Positions 42,540 through 51,483 of a stretch of 64,000 nucleotides of DNA are shown here, piece by piece; positions within the stretch are counted from its first letter, which is position 1, and each line of letters starts with the position of its first letter. The position numbers and the translations under genes were made by a program. Source of the stretch: Chloroflexota bacterium (GTDB lineage Bacteria > Chloroflexota > Anaerolineae > Anaerolineales > Anaerolineaceae). The notes below the pieces were generated by a model. That model did not search any database. It was not told where the DNA came from and saw only the letters and a program-made list of their open reading frames with translations. The DNA is taken from NCBI GenBank assembly GCA_021825925.1, contig JAKAFP010000007.1, positions 112,515 to 176,514 on the forward strand, given 5' to 3'.

Positions 42540-42896
42540 AAACCTTTCTGGTTTCCACTTTTAAAGTTCCATCGTATTGAACTTAATACGCAAGATTAAG
42601 GAACCAATTTCATCGAAACAGGGAATCTGATCCACCGTTTTATTGAGGTTACTTTACAGTTGACACTGAAATAAACAACTGAAGGTCGAAAAATGTTATC
42701 CTTATTTATAGGTAATTTTTATTGTTTATTAATCGCTGATGTGTTACCAACAATATGGAATACTTTTTGCAACGATTTTATAGTTAATCTACCGTAGGAA
42801 CCTGTCTGCGATCCAGAGCAAATGGATGCAGGTTACTATCATTAATTTGTGAATCGGTTGATCTGGCCGCATGGTAAGTTGCAGGGAAGGACTTTA
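42540..42896 (+). promoter_or_regulatory. Leader region of the M4 protease gene
   Basis: This 357-bp gap has no gene. It contains a nested hairpin (AACCTG 42799-42804 with CAGGTT 42829-42834, and ATCC 42811-42814 with GGAT 42824-42827) about 60 bp before the start codon, and TTGACA near 42659 without a convincing -10 box. Its function is unknown. Confidence 0.3.
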
Positions 42897-45800
42897 ATGA
42901 AAAAAACAGTGCTGCATGCTGTCGTAATTATGGCTTTGATCGGTCAGTTGATACCGCTTCAAAAAGTTTTTGCGAACCCCACTTCCATCACCTCACCTGT
43001 CGCCCGACAATTGGATATTTTGCGGGATGACACTTCAGTGGTGATCGGCGAAAGCAGCGAAACCGGCAAGGTGACCTTTATCGGTTCAAACGACGGTAAT
43101 CCCATTTCGACCGGCGTAATGTCGTTCATGCCCTTCGTCGGTGGAAATGACCCCAACAGCGCAGCTCTTGAACAATACGCCCCCCTTTTCGGGATCAATG
43201 ATTTCAATGCTGAACTGACGCTTGAAAATAGTTTGCAGGCAGATAAAGACCGCACCGTCTCACGTTATCAGCAGCTTTATCAGGGCATCCCGGTCATGGC
43301 GGGAGAGATCACAGTTAACACCTCGTCCTCAGGCGGACTATACTCCATGCTGGGTGAAGCATCGCCGGATCTATCCGTGGAGACCACCCCCCAGATTGAA
43401 CCAGCCGAAGCTGTCAACCAGGCCGCCCAATTGATGACTTCCCGTTACGGTGTTGCTGCCGGGGATGTCTCCCTCTCCAACCCGGCATTGTGGATCTACG
43501 ATCCGCGTTTGCTTGAATCATCCTCCATGCCGGCTGAATTGGTCTGGCGCATCGAAGCCAGATCGGCGTCAGATCAATCCTTGGACGTCTTGATCCTGGT
43601 GAACGCCATCCATGGCGGTATCAGCCTGCATTTCAACCAGATTGATACCGATGTCAGTAATGGTGCCTGGCAGAAAAAGTCACTTGCCCAAGAAGGTCCA
43701 ACCACCCAAGTGCCCGTGACCGAAACCACGCAAGCTCCCACTGAAACCCCCACAGAAATTGTTACCGAAGTGGTCACAGAAACCCCGGTACCAACCGAAA
43801 CACCGACGCCGACTGAGTTGCCAACCGAAACACCCACAGAAACGACCCTGCTTGAACTTCCCGCCATGTCTCAAAATGCCATCAACGGAACAAGTATCCG
43901 CACCTATACCATGAATAATCTAACAGAAACATCCCTGGCGCTTCCGGGCAATTTGGTTTGTGACGATACTCAAGTAAATTGTACTAATGGTTCAAATCTC
44001 GATGCTGATCATGCTGAAGCTTACGCTATAGATACGTATAATTTTTTCTACAATTATCATGGCAGAAACAGTCTGAATAATTCCGCATTAACCATTGTTC
44101 TGAGCGTAGACTACGACGTCAACTATGCCAACGCCTACTGGGATGGCAGCCGAGCAGTTTTTGGCGACAATTTCACCACGGATGATATCGTAGCCCATGA
44201 ATTGACCCATGCCGTCACCCAGTACACATCCAACCTTTTCTACTATTATCAATCCGGGGCCATCAATGAATCGCTATCCGATGTGTGGGGAGAATTTGTT
44301 GACCAGACCAACGGTAAAGGGACCGACACGGCTGGTGTGAAATGGCTGATGGGTGAAGATTACGGTGCTTTCAGAAGCATGTCCAACCCGCCAACCTACG
44401 GCGACCCGGATAAAATGACCAGCAGTCTTTATCATCATGGTGATCTTGAAAACTTGAATTCTGTCAGTTTTGACAATGGCGGCGTTCATACCAACAGCGG
44501 CATCAACAACAAAGCGGCCTACCTGATGACCGATGGCGGCACTTTTAATAACTACACCATCACGGGATTGGGCATCTCAAAAGTTGCAGCGATTTATTAT
44601 GAAGTTGAAACCAATTTATTGACCTCAGGCTCAAATTACAAAGACCTTTATTATGCGCTTCACCAGGCTTGTGTCAATGTGATTGGCGGCAGCGCTGGCG
44701 TGACCCTTCAGGATTGTGCGGAAGTTCAAAAAGCCCTGGACGCAGTGGAAATGAACAAGGATCCCCTGAGCAGTTTCATACCTCAGGCTCAAATATGCCC
44801 TGCCAATACCCAGCCCTCCAATTTATTCTTTGATGATTTTGAGTCCTCCAACTCAAATTGGACGTTGTCTGATTATGTCACTACCAGTTGGGGCAGAACA
44901 AGCGGTTATGCCTCTAACGGAACCATCAGTATGTACTCATCAGATGCGAGCAGTGTTTCAGACGCACGGCTATCCATGGCGGCGGGGGTTACCATACCTG
45001 CCTCAGGAACGACTTACCTGTACTTCGACCATTCCTTTGGTTTGGAAAAAGATATTACCTATGGTTATGCCTATGACGGAGCCGTTCTTGAATACAAAAT
45101 TGACAGCGGCTCCTGGCAGGACGCAAGCACGTTGTTTGACAGCGGCCAAAACTACAATGGCACCATTTATACTCCCTCAACCGGGCCGAATCCTTTAGCC
45201 GGCAGAAGTGGATTTATTGGTGACAGTCATGGCTATGTTTCTTCAAGATACAACCTCAGCACCACTGCCATAAAAGGCCATTCCGTCAACTTCCGCTGGC
45301 GTGTCGGATCAGACAGTTCGGTCGGTGATCTCGGCTGGTTGATTGATGATGTCCGCATTTATCAATGCCAATCAGATGTGACCGGCAGCCTCATTTTTTC
45401 AGACAATTTTTCAACCGACCACCAATGGACGGATGCCACCTCAGGCAATGTCACCCGTGACTCTACCAATGGGCTGTTAAACTTCACCTCCAGTGAGAGT
45501 ACGCCGCTGCATTATTCAATCCCCATCCATACCACCAATGCGCCCATCGAATTAAATTTCCGCTATAAGATCAGCAGCACCAGCGGTAGTTCCATGTTAT
45601 GGGTTGGTTTGGCAGCTGACTCGACCGATCTCACATCAGTCTCCGCGGCGGATCGCGCCGGCACTTACATTGGTATTGACTCCAATAACAAGATTCAGTT
45701 TATGAATCTATTCCCCAACGGTACTTCCTCTCAGGTGAACAGTGCCAGTTCAACTCTTTCGTATGGAGGCACCCTGGTTTGGCGTAATGCCACCCTGATC

Positions 45801-46631
45801 GTTAATGGTACAAACTGGTCCATCTCGATCAAGGATGATAACGACAGTGTGATCGGCACCTTATCCGGCTCGATCCCATCCCAACAGGCTCAATACAATT
45901 TCCTGACCCTGATGTATGACAACGGCGGCGGCTCAAACAGCATCGTCGGCCAGATTGACGACATTTATGTTTACGGTACCGAACAAACGCCAACCTTTGG
46001 AGATGTTCCATATAGTTACACTGAAACTTTGGGTGGAGTCACTTACCAACTTCATGATTATGTACAAGCGCTCTACAACGCCGGCTTAACAGCTGGAACC
46101 AGTAGTGATCCCCTTTTATACAGTCCGACTTTGAATCTCGACCGCTCCATGGCTGCCGTTTTCATTCTCAGAGCAAATTACGGCATCAGCTATACACCGC
46201 CTTCAGCTCCGTGGACCACCTTTACAAACGAGAGTTGGGCGAACAACGCCTATGCTCAAAAATGGGCAGAGGGTTTATACCAGGCTCACCTTACCGCAGG
46301 GTGTCAGGCATCACCGTTGAAGTACTGCCCAGATAATACTCTCGCCAGGGTAGAAGGCGTAGTCTTCGCCTTGCATATGAAGTATGACTATTTTGATGGA
46401 GATAACAACCTCGTTTCGTACGTTCCTCCTGCAGCCACGGGTACCGTCTTCGCCGATCTGACCGATACCTCCTATTGGGGGACCAAATGGGCCGAGAAAG
46501 CCTATGCCGATGGCTTATTGCCAAATTGCGGTACCTCTGGTGGTAAACCTCTATTCTGTCCGCTTGACCCGGTGGATCGCGCCTGGGCAGCTTACATGAT
46601 CGTCAAAGCCAAGTCATTGACGATGCCATAG
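42897..46631 (+). CDS. SLH-anchored M4 (thermolysin-family) metalloprotease
   Basis: This protein is 1244 residues long from ATG 42897 (AGGGAAGG 6 nt upstream; a GTG at 42849 is less likely). In order it has a signal peptide ending KVFA, an FTP/PepSY-type propeptide (about 90-240), a Thr/Pro/Glu linker (about 265-318), and a catalytic domain with VAHELTHAVTQ (HExxH, about 430-440) and GAINESLSDVWGE (third zinc ligand Glu, about 453-465). Two jelly-roll/beta domains (about 640-1030) and three SLH modules (about 1035-1240) follow. It should act outside the cell, tethered to the wall glycan. M4 enzymes of this size are usually secreted free, so the SLH anchor is notable. Confidence 0.88.
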   Translation: MKKTVLHAVVIMALIGQLIPLQKVFANPTSITSPVARQLDILRDDTSVVIGESSETGKVTFIGSNDGNPISTGVMSFMPFVGGNDPNSAALEQYAPLFGINDFNAELTLENSLQADKDRTVSRYQQLYQGIPVMAGEITVNTSSSGGLYSMLGEASPDLSVETTPQIEPAEAVNQAAQLMTSRYGVAAGDVSLSNPALWIYDPRLLESSSMPAELVWRIEARSASDQSLDVLILVNAIHGGISLHFNQIDTDVSNGAWQKKSLAQEGPTTQVPVTETTQAPTETPTEIVTEVVTETPVPTETPTPTELPTETPTETTLLELPAMSQNAINGTSIRTYTMNNLTETSLALPGNLVCDDTQVNCTNGSNLDADHAEAYAIDTYNFFYNYHGRNSLNNSALTIVLSVDYDVNYANAYWDGSRAVFGDNFTTDDIVAHELTHAVTQYTSNLFYYYQSGAINESLSDVWGEFVDQTNGKGTDTAGVKWLMGEDYGAFRSMSNPPTYGDPDKMTSSLYHHGDLENLNSVSFDNGGVHTNSGINNKAAYLMTDGGTFNNYTITGLGISKVAAIYYEVETNLLTSGSNYKDLYYALHQACVNVIGGSAGVTLQDCAEVQKALDAVEMNKDPLSSFIPQAQICPANTQPSNLFFDDFESSNSNWTLSDYVTTSWGRTSGYASNGTISMYSSDASSVSDARLSMAAGVTIPASGTTYLYFDHSFGLEKDITYGYAYDGAVLEYKIDSGSWQDASTLFDSGQNYNGTIYTPSTGPNPLAGRSGFIGDSHGYVSSRYNLSTTAIKGHSVNFRWRVGSDSSVGDLGWLIDDVRIYQCQSDVTGSLIFSDNFSTDHQWTDATSGNVTRDSTNGLLNFTSSESTPLHYSIPIHTTNAPIELNFRYKISSTSGSSMLWVGLAADSTDLTSVSAADRAGTYIGIDSNNKIQFMNLFPNGTSSQVNSASSTLSYGGTLVWRNATLIVNGTNWSISIKDDNDSVIGTLSGSIPSQQAQYNFLTLMYDNGGGSNSIVGQIDDIYVYGTEQTPTFGDVPYSYTETLGGVTYQLHDYVQALYNAGLTAGTSSDPLLYSPTLNLDRSMAAVFILRANYGISYTPPSAPWTTFTNESWANNAYAQKWAEGLYQAHLTAGCQASPLKYCPDNTLARVEGVVFALHMKYDYFDGDNNLVSYVPPAATGTVFADLTDTSYWGTKWAEKAYADGLLPNCGTSGGKPLFCPLDPVDRAWAAYMIVKAKSLTMP

Positions 46632-46721
46632 AAACCTTACTGGTTGAATGAAACCGGATGATTTTCTCTTATAACAATTTCATTGAAAAAGGCAGAAACA
46701 GAAAACGAAATGGAGAATTCT

Positions 46722-47528
46722 ATGCACACCAGACAGATCAAGAAAACCGTAACCATTATTTCCGTAATTTTATCTTTATCCCTTTTAACTGGTTGCGGTA
46801 TTTTACAGAACATCCAGGGAGTCACCCTCGCCACGGAGGTTGTGCCCGCTGCTTCAACAGAATTAGTCGAACTGCCAAAGCTGATCGAGACCCCTCCTCC
46901 ATCGCGCTGCGATCCGTTTACTGCCACCAATGATTCTGGTCTGGCCATTCTCACCATGCCCGATGGATCTCAACTGTTCCTGGGTAGTGATACTGAGATC
47001 GGTGTCGTCCCGGCAGGCTATTGTGGCGGCAACACGACTCACAATGTGACACTCAAAAAAGGCCAGGTTGCCATCCATTCTTCCGCGCCGTTGTGGACAA
47101 CCATAGTGGTCACCAGCCCTGAAGGCCACATCGCCACCATCGGCGCAAGCGGATTGGTCATTTACGATGCCACCGCCCATTCCTTCTCGTTGGAATGTTC
47201 AAATATGAATTGTGCGTTAGGTCGGGATACCACCGCCATGGCACCTGTTGAATGCGGTGTAGGCGTTTCTCTGGATATAAACGGCAACCCCGTCAGTCAG
47301 ATGCCGGTAGATCCCGCCTTTTTGGCATTATTCGGCAACTGGCTCGTACCGCAATGCGTGATACCGGAGGCCGTTGGCACGCCGGCAGCCGAAACCCCGA
47401 CCCTTGAATTGACTGTCACGGCTACTGTTCCAACCACACCGGATGCCTTTGGCGCCACAGCTACTGCATTTTGTGACGCCTTCCACCGCCAATTTGTGTT
47501 AACCCCCTGTCCGCCGATGAATCCTTAA
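46722..47528 (+). CDS. Lipoprotein with FecR-like domain
   Basis: This 268-residue protein starts at ATG 46722 (GGAG 7 nt upstream) with a lipoprotein signal peptide ending SLLTGCGI (lipobox LTGC). The middle part resembles a FecR/beta-sheet domain: LTMPDGSQLFLGSDTEIGVV, VTLKKGQVAIHSSAP and TIGASGLVIYDATAHSFSLE. It ends with a Thr/Pro-rich tail and a cysteine-containing end. It lies between surface proteins and the glycosyltransferase cluster. It probably has a wall-associated role, but a specific function is not visible. Confidence 0.65.
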   Translation: MHTRQIKKTVTIISVILSLSLLTGCGILQNIQGVTLATEVVPAASTELVELPKLIETPPPSRCDPFTATNDSGLAILTMPDGSQLFLGSDTEIGVVPAGYCGGNTTHNVTLKKGQVAIHSSAPLWTTIVVTSPEGHIATIGASGLVIYDATAHSFSLECSNMNCALGRDTTAMAPVECGVGVSLDINGNPVSQMPVDPAFLALFGNWLVPQCVIPEAVGTPAAETPTLELTVTATVPTTPDAFGATATAFCDAFHRQFVLTPCPPMNP

Positions 47529-47563
47529 TTCATCTGCTGGATAATAATGTCAACCAAAATTGG

Positions 47564-48748
47564 ATGCCTCCACGAATGAAATACAAGATTTCATTGTACT
47601 GTCCTGATTCCCACATCTTGTATGATATTCGCACACTTGATCAAAAGGGTGTGGGTGGGGGCATCACCGCGCGAATTCGCATGGCTCATGCCCTGGCAGG
47701 ATTGGGTCATGAAGTGACTCTTTTTATCAATTGTCCGCAAAAAAAAACCATCCAGGGGGTTCGCTACATTCACCATTCTCAATGCCGGGCGATTGACGCG
47801 GATGTTTTTATCGCCTCCACCAGCGGTGGAGCCTTCGACCTGGGTGGGCTGCAGAATTTGCAGATCAAGGCTCAATTGAAGATATTGATGCTGCACGGGG
47901 TTCCTGTGCCGCACAATGTGGATTATCAGGATTTCGATTACGTGTACTTTCCCAGTAATTTCGTCAAAGAACGTTTTTGCCGCCAGGTACCATTAAACCA
48001 AAAGCGCATATTAACCACATATCGAGGAGTTGAGGAACCCAATTTTAAGACCTCCTCGACGCGAGACCCCTTCACGCTGGTATATCTGGGGCATCCTGAA
48101 AAAGGGCTGGAAGATGCTTTGTCCATTTTACGTATGCTGCGAAAGATTGAACCGCGTTTCTGTCTGCACGTTTTCGGCGGATATGGGTTATGGGGCGATA
48201 TGCAATCCTCCATCCCTCTTGAACCTGGTTTAATTGACCACGGTCTGATCGGGCAAAAAAAGCTGATCCCTTTGCTGCAAAAAATGAGTTTCAGCTTGAA
48301 TCTACAGGCCATTGAGGAGGGCTTTGGCCTGGCGGTCTGCGAATCCATGAAAGCCGGCTGTATCGTGCTGGCCAGCCGGGTGGGCGCCTACCCCGAAGTC
48401 ATCCGCCAGGGGTACAACGGGTTTTTGGTTGACGGCAATCATACCGACCGTCCAACCCATGAGAAGGTTGTCTCACTGATCCTTGACCTAATGAAATCCC
48501 CCGACTACATGGGTTATATACGCAGAAACGCCATGCAAACTCCATTTTCATGGCAGACCATCGCCAAGACCTGGCAGGGACATTGGGATTGGGCGCTTTT
48601 CAAAGCCAGCAAGGATTCATCCGGGAAATATTCCACCATGGAATGCACCAAATGCGGTGGAAGTTTACTTGCCTTGGCCGACGGTTTCCACTGTGTGGAG
48701 TGCGGTCATTACCAACAAGCCCTGCCGGATTCGATGCCGTATGACTGA
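47564..48748 (+). CDS. GT4-type glycosyltransferase with a C-terminal zinc ribbon
   Basis: This 394-residue GT-B-fold protein has an N-terminal acceptor domain (GGGITARIRMAHALAGLGHE) and a donor domain with DPFTLVYLGHPEKGLEDAL, then FSLNLQAIEEGFGLAVCESM (the E-x7-E motif of GT4 enzymes) and VGAYPEVIRQGYNGFLVDG. The last 40 residues form a four-cysteine knuckle pair (CTKCGG and CVECGH), which is unusual for GT4 enzymes. It should add a sugar from an NDP donor during assembly of surface polysaccharide. It overlaps the next gene by 8 nt. Confidence 0.8.
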   Translation: MPPRMKYKISLYCPDSHILYDIRTLDQKGVGGGITARIRMAHALAGLGHEVTLFINCPQKKTIQGVRYIHHSQCRAIDADVFIASTSGGAFDLGGLQNLQIKAQLKILMLHGVPVPHNVDYQDFDYVYFPSNFVKERFCRQVPLNQKRILTTYRGVEEPNFKTSSTRDPFTLVYLGHPEKGLEDALSILRMLRKIEPRFCLHVFGGYGLWGDMQSSIPLEPGLIDHGLIGQKKLIPLLQKMSFSLNLQAIEEGFGLAVCESMKAGCIVLASRVGAYPEVIRQGYNGFLVDGNHTDRPTHEKVVSLILDLMKSPDYMGYIRRNAMQTPFSWQTIAKTWQGHWDWALFKASKDSSGKYSTMECTKCGGSLLALADGFHCVECGHYQQALPDSMPYD

Positions 48749-49853
48749 CATTTCAAACCCAAACTGGATTGTAGCTCAAAGCCATGCTCTCAAGATCGGC
48801 TTTTTGATCCTGGCATGCAACGAAGAATTGGTCATCCAAAAGACCATCCAGAGTATCCAGCAATCCCTGCAGACCTCTGACACCCTGATTGTAGTGGCCG
48901 ATAATTGTGATGATCAGACCGCCAGGATAGCAGAGAATGCCGGTGTGCTTGTACTGAAAAGAGAGGACCGGAATGCTCCGGGCAAGAGTGCCGTTCTGGT
49001 TTGGTTGGTTGAACAACACAAAGATCTGCTTCGCACTTTCGATTTTATCGTCATCCTCGACGCAGACAGCATCCTTACCGATAATTTCTCAAACGAGTTG
49101 AAAAGGCATATCACTCAAACGGACCTGGTGCTCCAGTGCCAGCTCGTTCCTTCAGAATATGAAGGATCCCCAATTTCCACCCTGATTGCGCTTTCTGAAC
49201 TCATCGAACAGACCGTTTTTCAACGTCTGCGTTCCCGGCTGGGATTATCCGTGCGCCTGCGCGGCACAGGGATGATCTTCAAACCTGATACACTGATCAA
49301 TTTTGCACCCAAATTGCAGACCAACGTTGAAGACATCGCCCTTAGCCTTTTGCTTGTTGAAGGCAAAATTCAAATCAGGTCTCTGACTTCTCCTTCCATT
49401 TATGACCCCAAGCCTTCCGATCAAAATGCAGCCACCCGCCAACGCGCCCGCTGGTTCCGCGGTCAATGGAATTCATTATGGAAATTCAGACATACAGTAT
49501 GGAACCTTGTTTTCCGTGGCCCTGATGGCTGGTCCATGCTGGGAGCAATCTTTTTAAAACCCCGCTGGTTGAAGCTCCTTCTTTTAGCATTTCTTGGTGT
49601 GCTTTTCATCCGCCATCCTGTCCTCTCAGCGATTTGTTTTGGCTTGGTGGCTTTCGATCTGGTGCCTATCCTGGTTGGGATATTCCTGCTGCCCCACCCC
49701 GGCCGCTTTTTTAAAGCATTGGTCCATCTGCCTGGGTTTATATTGATGTGGATCAAGGGTATAGTATTATCAATAAGATCAAAAACCTGGCTGCGAGTGA
49801 GAGCTACCAATACAGTGGAAAATTCAAACTCAAATGATGGTATCTTGCGCTGA
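48741..49853 (+). CDS. GT2 membrane glycosyltransferase
   Basis: This 370-residue protein has a GT-A domain with KIGFLILACNEELVIQKTIQ, VVADNCDDQTARIAEN and ILDADS (DxD-like, about 100-105), then QRARWFRGQ (the QxxRW motif of processive GT2 enzymes). C-terminal transmembrane helices follow (LKLLLLAFLGVLFI, SAICFGLVAFDLVPILVGIF). Start 48741 is chosen because the longer frame overlaps the upstream gene extensively. QxxRW suggests polymerisation of a wall or capsule glycan. Its stop overlaps the permease start. Confidence 0.82.
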   Translation: MTDISNPNWIVAQSHALKIGFLILACNEELVIQKTIQSIQQSLQTSDTLIVVADNCDDQTARIAENAGVLVLKREDRNAPGKSAVLVWLVEQHKDLLRTFDFIVILDADSILTDNFSNELKRHITQTDLVLQCQLVPSEYEGSPISTLIALSELIEQTVFQRLRSRLGLSVRLRGTGMIFKPDTLINFAPKLQTNVEDIALSLLLVEGKIQIRSLTSPSIYDPKPSDQNAATRQRARWFRGQWNSLWKFRHTVWNLVFRGPDGWSMLGAIFLKPRWLKLLLLAFLGVLFIRHPVLSAICFGLVAFDLVPILVGIFLLPHPGRFFKALVHLPGFILMWIKGIVLSIRSKTWLRVRATNTVENSNSNDGILR

Positions 49854-50692
49854 TGGAAGATAATTTCGCTTATCCAGTTTCTGAAACCTACGACAGCGCT
49901 CGCCGCGATCCGCTGCCCCTTGAAGAACTCAAGAGCGTGGTGAAGTATCGCGGATTGATCCTGCAGCTGGTAAACCGTGACGTCATCTCGCGCTACAAAC
50001 GTTCTGTCCTCGGCATCACCTGGACCATGCTCAATCCATTTGGGACAATGTTGATCTTAACTTTGGTTTTTTCGCGGCTTTTCCATTCGCTTGAAAGCTA
50101 TCCGATTTACGTGCTCAGTGGGTTGATCGGTTGGACCTTTTTCTCTCAGACCTTGTTCGCCGCCTTAAACCAGAATGTATGGGGCGGCGCCATTCTGCAC
50201 CGGATCTATATTCCCCGCACCACATTTACCATTTCTGCCCTGGGTACCGGATTGGTAAATTTTCTGATCTCACTCATCCCCCTCGCATTGATCATGCTGG
50301 TGCTTAAATTCCCGTTTCATCTTTCATTGTTTTTCCTTCCGATATCCATCTTATTGCTCGCCATGTTTACATTGGGGCTGGCATTGTTGTTTTCAGCATT
50401 GGCCATCTATTTTCCTGATACTGTCGAAATGATCCAGGTGGCCTTGACTGCCTGGATGTACCTCACCCCGATCATCTATCCCAAAGAGATCGTCCCTGAG
50501 GTGATCAGGAACTGGGTCTTTCCGTTGAATCCCTTGTATTACTATGTTGAACTGCTGCGGCAGCCGATCTACGATGGGACAATTCCATCAAACCATATCC
50601 TTCTTATTGGATCTGTGATCGCGGTTATTACCCTTGTGGTAGGTTGGTTGGTATTCTCATGGAAGGCAAATGAATTGACTTACCGGACATGA
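49853..50692 (+). CDS. ABC-2 type polysaccharide exporter permease
   Basis: This 279-residue protein has six predicted transmembrane helices and the family segment VNRDVISRYKRSVLGITWTM (about 39-58), followed by NPFGTMLILTLVFSRLF. This matches Wzm/TagG/RfbA-type permeases. It exports an undecaprenyl-linked polysaccharide with the ATPase encoded next, whose start overlaps its stop (ATGA). Confidence 0.9.
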   Translation: MEDNFAYPVSETYDSARRDPLPLEELKSVVKYRGLILQLVNRDVISRYKRSVLGITWTMLNPFGTMLILTLVFSRLFHSLESYPIYVLSGLIGWTFFSQTLFAALNQNVWGGAILHRIYIPRTTFTISALGTGLVNFLISLIPLALIMLVLKFPFHLSLFFLPISILLLAMFTLGLALLFSALAIYFPDTVEMIQVALTAWMYLTPIIYPKEIVPEVIRNWVFPLNPLYYYVELLRQPIYDGTIPSNHILLIGSVIAVITLVVGWLVFSWKANELTYRT

Positions 50693-51483
50693 CAGATCAT
50701 AAAAGTAGTTTAAAACCAGGTTTCAGTGTTTCATTGGAGAATATTTCGGTATGTTACCGCTCACCGATGGAACAAATGAAATCATTTAAAGAATTCACCA
50801 TCCAATTCCTTAAAAACAACATTCACATGACAGATTTCTGGGCATTGAATGATGTCAGTCTCTCGATCGTCCGTGGAGAGACCTTCGGAGTAGTGGGAAG
50901 GAACGGTGCGGGCAAAAGCACGCTGCTCAAGGTCATCGCACGAGTTATTTCACCCACCCTAGGCAGGGTCATCCTGCACGGAAAGGTCGTACCGTTGTTG
51001 GAATTAGGCGCAGGTTTTCACCCCGAATTGACCGGCAGGGAAAACATTTTCCTCAATGCTGCCCTCCTGGGTCACCCTCAAAAGGAGATCAACGCCAAAC
51101 TGTCGCAAATTATCGAATTCGCAGAAGTTCATGGTTATATTGACGCGCCACTGCGTACCTATTCCACCGGCATGATGGCCAGGCTCGGCTTCGCCATTGC
51201 CACTTCCTGGCAGGCTGAGATACTGATCCTTGACGAGATTCTGGCAGTCGGCGATGAGGAATTTAAAGCAAAATGTGACGCCAGATTGGCTGAATTTAAA
51301 CAAAACGGATCCACCATTATCATGGTTTCGCACAATCTTGGAACCATTGAAGAGAAGTGCGATCGCGTCGCGTGGATTGATTACGGTAAAATGAAATCCA
51401 TTGGAACTCCTTCCGAAGTAATCCAGAGGTATCTTGAGGACATCAAGCATGTCGAAGCGGCCAGGCCACTTGGAAAGCCCTAA
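50689..51483 (+). CDS. ABC-type polysaccharide exporter ATPase
   Basis: This 264-residue ATPase has Walker A GRNGAGKSTL (about 69-78), the signature-region sequence YSTGMMARLGFAIA (about 161-174) and Walker B EILILDEILAVGDE (about 181-194), typical of Wzt/TagH/RfbB. It lacks the C-terminal carbohydrate-binding domain found in long Wzt proteins, so substrate choice is not set by such a domain. It forms the exporter with the preceding permease and overlaps the next gene by 35 nt. Confidence 0.9.
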   Translation: MTDHKSSLKPGFSVSLENISVCYRSPMEQMKSFKEFTIQFLKNNIHMTDFWALNDVSLSIVRGETFGVVGRNGAGKSTLLKVIARVISPTLGRVILHGKVVPLLELGAGFHPELTGRENIFLNAALLGHPQKEINAKLSQIIEFAEVHGYIDAPLRTYSTGMMARLGFAIATSWQAEILILDEILAVGDEEFKAKCDARLAEFKQNGSTIIMVSHNLGTIEEKCDRVAWIDYGKMKSIGTPSEVIQRYLEDIKHVEAARPLGKP

